Assembly: GCA_025738555.1 (NCBI GenBank)
Contig: JAOVFP010000004.1
Location: forward strand, 5,642,001-5,706,000
Direction of reading: 5' to 3'
DNA: 64,000 nucleotides
Origin: Cyathus striatus
Lineage: Eukaryota; Basidiomycota; Agaricomycetes; Agaricales; Nidulariaceae
Position numbers and translations under genes: made by a program
Notes under the pieces: model-generated
Databases searched by the model: none
What the model was told of the DNA's origin: nothing
The model's input: only the letters and a program-made list of their open reading frames with translations
Shown here: one piece after another, positions 37,622 to 48,667 of the stretch
How the letters are laid out: every line of letters begins with the position of its first letter
Numbering within the stretch: position 1 is the stretch's first letter

Positions 37622-39096
37622 TACAGCTTGTACAAGGATGTAATGTACTCCGAAGTGAGTGTTCCTATGTTTTATGTTTGTTGCTACCCTCTATCTGTTC
37701 CTTCCAGGTATGTAGGACACCTGTCTCTTTTAATAAAAGCGAAGGTAGCACGGCTCGAACATAGGCATTGTAGGCAGACGTCTATTTAGAGTCACTTGGT
37801 AGATAGAACGTTTGGGACCTCTATGTCTCCGTTTGAAGGACAACAGGAGTCACAAGCCAACAAATCATTCATGACACATAACCGCACCTACGAACCACTG
37901 AACAAAGAAGAGATGATTGTACATTCAGGTGAAGGAGAAACATTCGCCTATTTTCCTTTCTCTTTCCCCTGTGCTCATCTTTAACAGTGAACTGGATGCC
38001 TCTCCTAACCCCAGGGTCACAGATGAGCTCGATACCATCCAAAATTGGTGTGCAAGTCTTTACCCGAAGAAGTTCAAAGCACGACTATGCATGAGGTGTG
38101 GTGGGCTGACAAACAAGCTCTTCCTGTGGAGTACAGGGAAGTGGAAAGGAGGACAATATGCGATGGAGGGATGGGTGTGATCGTGAGATGGGATCGTAAA
38201 CCTGGATAGCAGGCTTGTGTATCTGGTCAAAGGAGATACGTAGTCTGAGTATGAGCGAATGTAAGCACATGAGGAAAGGGGATTAACCTTGGTAGTAGAT
38301 ATGCGACTTCTCGTCGACCCATAGGTTATGTGTTTCGCCAGCTAGAATCCTCAGAAAGGTGGTGCAGGGTGAAAGGACAGGTATAGTCCGCGATATCATA
38401 CATATCTAAATTGTTAGACAGAGAGCCTGGAAGTTCGGGCCTCGAGGCCACAGAGAAACCATCCCTCAGTCTGCGGCAGAAGGAAACCAGTGATTTTTGT
38501 TGGGTCAAAACAACCTTCCTACATCATGCATTGGTCATTCAAATAAGGGAGCAAGAATCGGATGCTTCTTCTCCTTCCTCTTCTTCCTCTGCTCATCTTC
38601 CTCCTCCTGAATCTCATCAATAACCTCAGGAACATGCACCCCTACCATTCACTCAACAAGTACCTCAACAGGAACATCATGGTACTCTCAACCTCCCCAG
38701 ATCTCCTCTTCACCTCCAAAACTACACCCCTCTCGGAATCAATTGAGATCCTGGGGAGGGGGAGCAAGTCCACTTGTACAAGTTCGATCATGCCCTCTCT
38801 CTCAGCTGAGAACTGGGAGTACATGCAAGAAATAGACATTTCCACGCTAGCTTGTTAATTCAATATTGAGGAACTTGAATGAAAAATGACAAAAACAAAA
38901 GCAGCACATAAGTATACGGACAGCGACACGAGTTGGACAGCCGTCGGGAAAGGGAGACAACGACAGTGTATGGTATGTTAACCGTCATAGGTGGATGCAA
39001 ACACAGGTAAATTTGTAACCATACAAGGCAGGTTCTGATCCGAAGCAATGCCGAGCGATCGGCCTGCAAAGTGCGCTTTCCAACGACCTACATAAA
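37622..39096. other. Gene-poor stretch, possible relic coding
   Basis: Plus-strand frames at 37917-38180 (a Cys-containing segment CMRCGG, with a preceding TDELDTIQNWCASLYPKKFK) and 38411-38858 (Ser/Pro/Leu-rich) have some protein-like text, but no shared splice structure or known domain could be established. Confidence 0.3.
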
Positions 39097-39121
39097 CCCT
39101 ACTACCTAAAAAGGTAGTGGG
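39097..39121. repeat. Palindrome related to the one at 17384
   Basis: CCTACTACCTAAAAAGGTAG with the following TGGG is a near-perfect palindrome. Its inverse matches 17380-17410, including the flanking TATTCC, so it is a dispersed sequence rather than chance. Confidence 0.6.
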
Positions 39122-39166
39122 AATAATAACTGAAATACTAAAGTAGCAGTCTTGCAGTCCTAGTGT

Positions 39167-39890
39167 CTAGCGTTGAAAATCACCCATACCAAACCGGTAA
39201 TCGACAAAGTTTCCTAACTCTATCCTCGCGTTCCCTCCTAGTATATTACCCAAGGTTCCGTTTAACATAACCGCACGCTGATAGGCTTCTGTGCCCCAAG
39301 CGGCCAGGAATCTTACTTGAACCTTGAGCTTGGGCCCAAGGTTAGTATTTTGGAGAACACTTTCTCCGAACTGACGCCACGCAACCTCTTCCCTAGTCCC
39401 AAACGTCGCCGCTGCATCTCCGCGTTTGATGTAAATTGCGACGTTAATATCAATTCCATGCTCCACGTGCGGAAGCGATTGTATAACGTGTTGCATGAAG
39501 GTGATAGCGTTTTTTCCTTTCACCTCTTGCGGCATATATGATAACTCGAAATTTAGACCCAGGAGTGAATGGACCGCGTTAAGATTGATAAACCCAATAC
39601 CCATATCTCTATTGATAGATGTCTGAACGACATATTCGATCTGCTCTTCGTTGACTTTTGACAGATTTCAGTTTACAGAAAGATCTTATGAAATTTAAAA
39701 TGACTCACAATCATCCAGATCGATGTTCAATATCTAGAGTTGAGAACAACCCTCTAAAAATTTCGTCAACTTGCCCTCGGCTTTACGAAAACTTCTATTT
39801 GGATATCTCCCTTCTTGATGGGAAAGCTTGCGTGATCTATCTAATTCACAAAGCCTTCGTTGCGGTTCAGGTCTAGAACCAATTTCTCTG
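39167..39890 (-). pseudogene. Unrecognised gene relic
   Basis: The 3' exon (about 39660-39167) is open for over 160 codons and has ordinary globular composition (for example GIGFINLNAVHSLLGLNFEL and KVQVRFLAAWGTEAYQRAV), ending GMGDFQR. It is preceded by a possible GTGAGT...AAAAG intron. Upstream, coding-like text (MVETEKLVLDLNR ... GDIQIEVFVKP) is interrupted by TAG, TGA and a shift of frame. I do not recognise the family. GC content and codon texture differ from the adjacent AT-rich repeats. It may be a decaying host gene or a captured foreign fragment. Confidence 0.45.
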
Positions 39891-41684
39891 TTTCCACCAT
39901 TTTGATTGGTGCAATGGAGACAGTGTAGCGCCTACCTAGCAGAAGGTAATGTGCGGGGCTAATGAGTAGTCTAGCAACTTAAATGTCATCGTGTTCCCAG
40001 AATCCGTTCCGACGCTCCCGTAATACCGATGAGGGAAAAGTTGTCGTAGTTTCTGAAAACATTACACTGCTCCTATAATATACCCACTTGTCGACCTTTT
40101 CTGACATGAATCTGTTGTCTGTCTCCCTTCCCGGAGAATAATCTATTGTTTAGATTTGCCTCCAGAGTCCGTTTGCTTGGCCGGGGATTAAATATTTAAA
40201 TCCGTCAGTATAAGTCAAATCAATTGACTGAGTCAAAGCTTGGTGTTGACGTCGAGTGACGTCAGTATCGTGAGCGTGATTCACTCAGAGTCTGTTCGAT
40301 AGGGTTAAGGCTCCAACTGTTTAGTATATGTATACTTTAGAGGGCGTAAATATACGGATATAGTTTGTACACACTATTTACTGTATATATACAGTGTATA
40401 TAGGGTTGAGTCATGTGAATTCTAATACTGCTTAATCATCATGCTTCCTTCTTTTTACTGTAGGTAAAATGGCTTCTAAAAGGCCAGCTCTAATCCAAAC
40501 CTTTGAGATAATGGCTTTGCGCACAGTTTATGTGTCCAATGAGCTTCAAAGGTCAGAGAAAATGTGGCAGGACTTTGAGAAAACATGTTGAATAAAACAC
40601 AAGTGGCAGGAATTGTGAGGAAGTCTTGAGTCATTCTGGCAATAGTTGGAAATGAATGGTAACGCATCTGTTACTGTTATCAGTTCTGTTAGTACCAAAG
40701 TGTAAGGCATCACTAACAGGGATTATGCAACGCTTGCTATGCTCCTCCGTGACATACAGAAATACTGAGCATAACACATAAGTACATTCTTATGATTTGT
40801 CATGTGCTATTCTCCATGGTTAAATTTTATAGTACTAGTATCTATTATCTTCGCAGCATTCTCATTGCAATTGACCATTATATTTTCAATACTACTTTTA
40901 ATTTGCAATCTCTATCTAGTAAACCCTACAATCTAACATGTAATGTAATAGAATTATGTATCATCTCTGAAGTAAATGTTAATACTGAACAGTTGTATTG
41001 TTTAAAGCTTCACTCGCAGTACAGTAAACACTGCATTGTCAACGCGTTGTATATCATTATGTAACATTACTCAAAGTGAAAGTCGGTGCTTGTGGTATGT
41101 ATTATGTAAGACAACAGTATTCAGTCAAGTTACAGTTAATTTAACTGGTTGAGTCGTGTGAATTCTAATACTGCTTAATCATCATGCTTCCTTCTTTTTA
41201 CTGTAAGTGAAATGGCTTCTAAAAGGCCAGCTCTAATCCAAACTTACCATTTCGCATAGAATAGATTCTATGCGAGCATCTTAGTTACTATTAGTTCCGT
41301 AGGTATTTAATCAGAGCTTTCTAATGAGAAATAAACATCCTTTTCACCTATAAAGAAATTGGGCCGGCAAGCAGCAAAGCCCACTACCTCCTATTATACA
41401 TTAGAATCACTCTGTTGTGTGGTAACAGTAACAACTTGAACAACATTACTAATACTAATGTAATGAGTCCTGGTGACCTACAATTTAGACGACTGTTGCT
41501 GCTACGTGTGCATTGTTTTTGTGTTCTGTTATTCAAACAGTATGCTACTAGGGAATTAGCAATGCAAGATATAAATTTTGTCCAGGTACTTAGTAGACAC
41601 AACTTTCTGATGCACAGCAAATATTCCAGAATCACATTGAAATGAGGATGGAAGTGCTAGGAATGTAGCATACTAGTAGGGGGT
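39891..41684. repeat. Non-coding stretch with a 100-bp direct duplication
   Basis: 40404-40502 and 41147-41245 are about 95% identical direct copies that include a TTTTACTGTA(G/A)GT(A/G)AAATGG segment and the first codons of a small frame (MASKRPALIQT; 40470-40591 codes 40 residues before TGA). The repeat looks like a duplicated exon start with its 3' splice site. The rest holds no recognisable gene. Confidence 0.5.
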
Positions 41685-41750
41685 CCACTAGGGCTGGTCT
41701 CAGACAGCTGGTATCTGAATATCTGTGGATATTATCTGTTTTCGGTCCCT
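41685..41750. mobile_element. End fragment of the TAGGGCTGGTC hAT-type MITE
   Basis: TAGGGCTGGTCTCAGACAGC and the following TATCTGAATATCTGTGGATA are homologous to the right end (inverse) of the complete 692-bp element at 54255-54946. Only one end is present. Confidence 0.6.
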
Positions 41751-42838
41751 TCAGATCAAATAGGATTCATGACATATGGGCCAAAGGTCATTCTGCGAAG
41801 CAGACAAATTTTTGAAATTTGACCCCTTAGGACATTCCAGATATGGACAGATTTTGAGCCATTCTGAGCAAAATGTAGTTCTAAAAATGCTAACAGCTTT
41901 GGTCTCTATCTGTGGGTCATTCTGTGGTCTGGACATGAACTACCATGTAGTGTGTCCTTCTCTTCTCCTAGGAATGCCAGGGTAGTGGAGTGGTTGTACT
42001 TGCAACATCATAACTCTTAAAGCTTGAAGGCCTGGGATTGATAGTTTGGTTCCTGTTTAAGCAATTATGTTTTTGTCTGGTTTTTTTATGATCTGTGTAC
42101 ATGCTTGCATGCTATCAATCAGTTTACATAATCAAGTCAGTGAGCTCCATTGTCAATGGGTTCGCATTCTTTCTTTCTTCCATCACTGTTCCTCTCTCCT
42201 CAGACTGACTCATAATGTCTCTTTATCACATTGCTTTGACTCCTAGTCCCTTCCCCTTCCAGCTCCCCCCCCCACTGTGAATAGTTGAATATTATTTGTC
42301 CCATTGCTTATATTGTTAAATAAATTCGTGGAACATGAGGCAGATCAAAACAATTCTTATTTGGGTAGTCCTTACTCATCCTCCCATATCCAAGTGGTTG
42401 ATATTTAACAACATGGTATTGATCTGGTGACCAGCTACATTTGTGATGTGAAGCCTAACACCAATATGGTACCCCATGTAAGTGAATAGTGTACCCTTCT
42501 AATCATAAAATCAGAACCCCTCTGGAACACTACCCACCACAGACCATGTGCCACAGTATGTGTACCCCAGATGTTGCTGTTGGCTGTGTACCCAGCTGGC
42601 TTGGACCTGGTACCCTTTTGGAACTGAATTTGATGCCTGACATATCCACATGGCCCAAGGCTACACCGCTACTATTCCTATAGCAAGAAACTTGAACTGC
42701 AATTAATACAACACTTTCAAATGAAAATGGGGTAATATTCCTATCAATGAGATAGGCCATGTGTCATCATGTGAAACAAAGTGTGATCTCGTTCCCAAGA
42801 TAGGCAGATCAGCCCTCCAGTCTAGTCGAAATAGTACA
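41751..42838. other. Intergenic stretch, no convincing gene
   Basis: Includes a weak tRNA-like segment at 41986-42055 (GGGTAGTGGAGTGGTTGTAC, then GCCTGGGATTGATAG) without pairing stems, and AC/CT-rich non-coding DNA. Confidence 0.4.
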
Positions 42839-43215
42839 GTATCAGTACTTGTACTTACATATCCAATAAAAAATACAAAGATGGAAAGGTGCTAAAAGAC
42901 ATTGCCTGACGCATTTCATTTCAGCCTTTCCATTTTTGTTTGTTTTATTGGATATGTAAGTACAAGTGCTGATATTGTATAGTGGTACAGTACCACTACA
43001 TGATATCAACACTAATCTGACAGCGACTCCTTTGTTCCCTTGGAAGACAAGGATCAACATGATGACTATATAGACTACCAGGAGCCCAAATATAATCATC
43101 ATGTCGATCCTTGTCTTCCAAGGGAACAAAGGAGTCGCTGTCAGATTAGTGTAGATATCATGTAGTGGTACTGTACCACTACACGATATCAGCACTTGTG
43201 CCTCTTCATGTACTA
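42839..43215. mobile_element. Foldback element made of nested palindromes
   Basis: Hairpin 1 spans about 42840-42972 (TACTTGTACTTACATATCCA versus its inverse TGGATATGTAAGTACAAGTG). Hairpin 2 has 64-bp arms at 43002-43065 and 43097-43160 that are nearly perfect inverses. TAGTGGTACAGTACCACTA (42980-42998) and TAGTGGTACTGTACCACTA (about 43163-43181) are smaller palindromes at the base of hairpin 2. No coding capacity; probably a foldback-type MITE. Confidence 0.8.
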
Positions 43216-43575
43216 GCAGGATGTCGGAGTTCTGTGCATTTAGTGGAAGATAGGTCTGAGAGAGGACGAACACAGTGTATGTGAATATGTCATTGTTTGG
43301 TATTTGACAAAGATACATGCGTTGCAAGGAGGAAATGGAGGAGAGGAAGATGGACAGGGTAATGAACACGTTTAGTGGAACGTGGTCGACGGCCATGGGA
43401 AGGTGGATCAGCTTGTCAAAATTTTTGATGAATTCGGACTCGTTGAACCCAAGTTAGTTGAATCACCCTGAACAAAGTACTTTTACCAGATAATTTACAT
43501 AATGAACTTCTGAGTCATATAGGCCTAGGTTTGGCTAATACAAAAATATGTTCCGAAACTAATATTTTAGTTTAC

Positions 43576-43646
43576 GCTCTGGGAGTCGAACCCAGCTTTC
43601 ATGTGTTACACAAGCATAAGTACAAACTGATATACTAACAAAGAGT
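43576..43646 (-). repeat. tRNA-Asp-like SINE module, copy A
   Basis: On the minus strand CTCTTTGTTAGTATATCAGT (A-box region) is followed about 40 nt later by GCTGGGTTCGACTCCCAGAG (perfect T arm with B box GGTTCGACTCC). The anticodon arm is decayed. Same family as the modules at 22672 and 43806. Confidence 0.7.
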
Positions 43647-43805
43647 TGTAAAGCTTGCACAAGGCTGTCAATAGGAGTTATCTCTGATTACAGTTAGCTA
43701 TAGATAATACTAGTAAGCGACGACTTTCAAACGTTCAATTGCACTGATAAATACAGATATAAAGAGCCCCAATTACGAAAAGAACATCCTGCAGAAGCTA
43801 ACTCT

Positions 43806-43893
43806 GTCTGGGAGTCGAACCCAGCTATCATGCATGTCTATTAAATTTCGACATATGACAGGTGTGTGCACCATCCGATATACTAACAAAGGA
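43806..43893 (-). repeat. tRNA-Asp-like SINE module, copy B
   Basis: CCTTTGTTAGTATATCGGAT, CACCTGTCATATG (anticodon loop with GTC) and GCTGGGTTCGACTCCCAGAC on the minus strand. This copy keeps all three tRNA-Asp landmarks, with extra bases between the anticodon and T arms. Confidence 0.7.
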
Positions 43894-44099
43894 TTTAAAC
43901 AAATCATAGCCAGTAGATATTTGATCAGTTCAAGTCTGCAGTGTAATATGTGCTATTAATTTCTACTGTAGAATAAGCCCATTGTACAACAAATTTCTTT
44001 AGTTTGATTACACTAACAAAACAAAATATAAGTTGACCCGTGAAAATGTAGGCTTCACGATAACAAAAATATTACTTCAAATTTATTAGTTGACGCTAG

Positions 44100-44169
44100 G
44101 TCTGGGAGTCGAACCCAGTTTTCTCTCAAATACATTGCGTGTGTACTAAATGATACACTAACAAAGAGA
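44100..44169 (-). repeat. tRNA-Asp-like SINE module, copy C
   Basis: CTCTTTGTTAGTGTATCATT and ACTGGGTTCGACTCCCAGAC on the minus strand. The segment downstream (TTATATTTTGTTTTGTTAGT) resembles the 3' body of the copy at 22672 (TTATTTTGTTTTGTTCGTGT), supporting a shared SINE body. Confidence 0.65.
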
Positions 44170-46318
44170 TGCAAGGACGGAATATTGTCACCTCTGGGAT
44201 CTATCCAGTGTTCCAGTAAGTAGAGAAGACATACATAAGTGACATAAAATAAGATAATCAATGTCTCTACTGGGTACCAGCTGTGGAAACATACAACGAC
44301 AACATAATGATGTTATAACAAACAGACATGGACTTGTAGATGTACCCCTGGATCCCAATAGAAAAAATATCAATTCCTTGCTATGCCAACGGCACATAGG
44401 GAGTAATAAGCTACTTTACCATATGCCCTGGTGATAAATAGTTTTGGCTAAAAAGATAACAAACTCTCTAATCTAACTACTTACTAGCAAGAAACATAAG
44501 GCCTCATCCTGCAAGTGTTATCAGCATGTTATCCGGCATGTGGGTGATTCAGAACTCGATGCTATCATTGTCAGTAAACTGAGTTGGAGGGGTGTGGAGG
44601 AGGCTGGGGAAGGTCATCGAGCGATGGCTGGGGCATCTACGATGCATAGACAACGCTGTGGATATATGAGATAGCGGGGGATGGTAAGGTGAGTGGATGA
44701 ATGGGGCGTAACTGGTGACCCTGGACGTGGCATCAGTCTTGAGGAGGGTGACATTGAGGTGGGGGATGAGCATTCCTTCGTTACTTCTATACCAAGTGAT
44801 GAACAGATTGCTAGCCTGCTAGGACACGTAGTCTAACAGGTTGAGCATTGAGTTGGTGATAGGGTTGTCGATGCTTCATGCACATGACTATGAATTGAAA
44901 ATCTTTGTAAATGAGATACATGTAGTTCAACTTGATCTTTCTACATTGATGATGTTATTAATGTATGGAAGTATAAACCGCAAATAATATGACCCATGGG
45001 TTAGCTCACAAAATGAGAGCTTTTATTGTCTATGTATCACAAGGACACATAGCCTAACGGTTTTCGATGTTCCATGACTCTGAACTAAAAATATTTTGTA
45101 TATAGATGTCTTGGGGGAGCATAAATTACTCTACACTAATATTCGACACGCGAGCTCTTCCGACGATATGCGCAACTGAACTATTTAAATTGGCGAAAGC
45201 GGAGTGCCGTTTCTTACGTGTTTCGGGGTCTATTAAGAAAGAATTGAGGCTGATAACAATTGCTCTGGGCTACCCCTTTGACATTCCTGAATAACTCAGG
45301 ACTGTAGGACATGTCAAGCACACGGGCGGCTAGTGGAGTTCGTACCAGACGATCATGGGTATATTTTCATTGAGCTAGCCTTTTATAGGATTTCCTAGGA
45401 GATACTGCGCTGTTGGTACCCTAATCAGTTGAATTAAGTTCCAAATATACATGGAAATACTGAAAGGAAGATCGCAAATAAGTGCCTTGTGATCGCCAGT
45501 AGGTTTTGAGCGCGCGAGAAGACGCTAAAAGCATCAGCAAACCGGAGAACACGATATATGTGGTGCGACAAGAAGATGGGAACTGACGGGAATCTGCCGA
45601 TTCGTTAACCCCGTCGTACTGTCTCCCCGTATGTTCTCAGTCGTCGTTCAACTTCAGCGCTTCAGCTTTCAACAATGTAACTCTCAATAAGTATTTACCT
45701 CTTTTTCTTTGTCAGTCTTTGTTGCGCCACAAGCTACAGTACCAGGATGGGGTTTGGGGGGGTGCGCCTCTGCTTGCGCCGTGTCTGGCGACGAGCGCCC
45801 AAAGTCGCAATTGTCTCGATTCACATGACTTTTCTTTCAGGAATATGTTTCTTGATTTAAACTACGCTGTGGTGACCTGTTACCGGTACTGCACTCTGGC
45901 CCCGCTTCGTCGACCAGTCTATAAATATGATAAGTATATTATGCGTGTAGACAGGAAGTACTCGCTGATCGCAAAATGTACCGGAACTCAGACCCAATTC
46001 TTAATGTTTGCATTAGTATTCCCAGCAGGACGTTCCGCCTTCTTACACTTCGTGATGGTGCTGGTAGGGTGGAACACCTGTAGCGTTAACGGGAAATGAC
46101 TGTGGCTAGTGGTCGCTTGGCCCCGCTAGGGACCAGGTTGGAGAGGGTCGAAAGTTGTTGGTTGTCCGCAGATGGTGAAAATAAACTGTGAAGCTGGTAA
46201 GAACCTCTTGTTTTAAAAGTGACGGAAGACACATACAGGCATAACAGGGAGAAGGCTGAGGTAGGCACGGCGGGGTGGCTGAAGAACAAGAGCTAGAGTG
46301 TGGGATATCAACGTTTAG
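44170..46318. other. Gene-poor stretch
   Basis: Two related tRNA-like pieces begin GGACACGTAGTCTAACAGG (44822) and GGACACATAGCCTAACGG (45044), each with an A-box-like TAGYCTAACRG but no B box. A plus-strand frame of 126 codons (45719-46099) has no recognisable domain. Nothing else is supported. Confidence 0.35.
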
Positions 46319-46975
46319 GGCAGCAAGAAAATTCCGGGCACGCACAAAAGTGTGCGTGAGTTGAGCGTGCACGCTCAGGGTCGAATTTTCATGCCCACCT
46401 ATTGAGCGTGAAAATTCGACCCTGTGCGTGAATATCTTATTTGTGAGCGTGAATATTCTACACTTGAGCATGAAGAAATTTTAAATGAGTGTGATAATAA
46501 TATCTTATTAAGTTGACATAGTCCTATGTAGTATTCTTAAAAGGTGTAAATATAACAGCGTGAAACCCATCACGCTCTGAATGTGATAATAAATATGTAT
46601 TTTACATCCATGCTCACTCTACAGTAAATATGTGTGAGCATGAATATGTATATACTAATCTTACAGTAAGTATGTGTGCGCGTGAACTGATTTCACATTC
46701 ACACTCACATTCAAATTTTTAATAGATTGAGCGTGAGCATGGATATAATACATATCCACGCTCACGCTCATACTTATGGTTATCTACATTTATATGCATA
46801 CTCAATTGAAATTGTGTGTGAGCATAACACTTTTATGTTCACATTGACGTTGACAGTAGATACTATTATTTCTTTTAATTTAACAGTGAGTGTGAGTGTG
46901 AATGAGACATCACTCTCACATATCACACTAACACAATCAATTAGAGAATATATATGAATAGGCCATTGATTCACC
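46319..46975. mobile_element. Second copy of the GGGCAGCAAG MULE-like element (fragment)
   Basis: It starts GGGCAGCAAGAAAATTCCGG, like the ends of the element at 31958-37612, and continues with GTTGAGCGTGCACGCTCAGG and the internal GAGCATGAATAT/CACGCTCA words. The opposite end could not be found, so it is probably truncated near 46975. Confidence 0.65.
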
Positions 46976-48667
46976 ATTGCCAGACTGTGGCTTCACATGC
47001 TATATGCGAGACATTTCATTATACCTGATCTTACTCATACACATGCATCACGAAGGCCTTCTGCATATCTATAATTAGTGAAAACTAGACTTGTTTTTGA
47101 TCATCTGATCAGTTGTGTGTGTGATGATCGTGATACCTACCTTATCAAGTAGAATGATTTAATGATAATAAGGTTCCATACAAATCTGATGAATGATTTC
47201 AGGTCTGTGGCATACACAAGCCACTAAAAATGATAGAAGTTCTGTGCATAATATTGTGGCATACATGATACTTTGATGGACATGTTTTGCTTCGTTCTAT
47301 ACTGATACATTAGTATTAGTGAGTAATTGGAATCCATTTATAGTTTGGAGAGTATTACAGAGACTCAGAAACACCAACTAATGACACCCCAAAGCCATCC
47401 AAACCCAAGCTGAAACCAAGACCCATAACAAAGGGATGGGTTTGGTTAGAGTAGTTAAGAGGTTAGAGATGTTTACAATGGGGTGATAGTAGCTAGATTA
47501 TGTAATATAACTACTTACTCCTAAAACAACATAACGGGGTGGCGAGTTTGGAGGGAATTTCGCAGAAGATCGGTGTTAATGATGCTTCCAGGCAAAAGGG
47601 GGTAGAAGGGGGATGTATAGGAAGGTGGGAGAATAACTAAGTAGTGGTTATGTAATGTCTCTAGCTATGTATGATGCAACATGTGATTCTCTAGGAGTTT
47701 GTGGTTTCTCTTACTAGACTCAAATCAAATCACTTAAACAATAATCTTGGAAAGTTCACTTTTATTCACTACACTACATCAAGGTACTTTATAATGGAAG
47801 CTGTGCGGGGGATAGCTTGGGTCTACAGGACAAAACTTGTCTACTTTATATACTGCTGGAAATATGGTGGCTGATGGTGCTGCATAACTGCTAGATAGGT
47901 ACATTCAGGGTACTAGTGCTCATAAACTATGTCACTGACAAGGGAAAGCCATATGCTCACGGAGCATGCTGGACAGAGGGTCGTGCGTCTGTCATAGGAG
48001 GTTGCATGACAGGGGATATGGCACCACGCACATCCTTCGGTCGGGACAGGATTTGCTATATGCAGATGTGCTAAGAATAGTGCAAAGATCTATCAGGGCT
48101 CAGGGCTTATTACTTTAATTAAACACACATCGCATTTCCGGTTACTCCAAGAGAAGTCGGTTGGTTGGCTCGGGGTTCCAGGGGTTGCTGAGGTGTTTAG
48201 TAAGGTGCTTCGTCATCAAGTGTACTTCTTAGTACTTTTAACTGGCAGCTCGGGTCTCACTCCAATTCTGTAACTAACCCATGTTTGTTACTGTTTGGTG
48301 AGTACTAATTACATGTATAGAAAAGCTAAAATCCACAACTATAGGTAGTGTATGCCTGTTAGGCATCTCATCTCCCCCCAACCAATAAATAACTGTCCTC
48401 AGTCACAATTGTCCACTGTTTTTCCCAAGGTGTCGCACCCTTGAAGTTTATTCTGTTAAGTTGCCATGTTTTTGAAGCATACTGTCATAACATACTCAGA
48501 ACATGTGTTTGGCTGGATTTTTCCGAAGAAGGTTCATCATTTCATATAAATCCCTCATGTCTTGGAACTAAGTGATCATTATCACAGCATCCTCTAACTG
48601 TTGCACTTCTTAACATACTCTCATGTTTTTTAGCTGCCACCTCTTTGCACTGTTTTATTCCTTTGCT
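46976..48667. other. Gene-poor stretch, possible retroelement remnant
   Basis: Near 47340-47450 a plus-strand frame is Pro/Lys-rich (TPKPSKPKLKPRPITKGWVW) and ends in a stop, like the C-terminal tail of some fungal Ty3/gypsy Pol proteins. No upstream Pol or LTR pair was found. The remainder is non-coding. Confidence 0.3.

Noticed and set aside
42842..43396. 184-codon minus-strand frame
   Set aside because: It runs across the palindromic foldback element and is explained by it.
43576..44169. Functional tRNA-Asp genes
   Set aside because: T arms are excellent, but acceptor stems do not pair and anticodon arms are decayed or contain insertions; SINE origin fits better.
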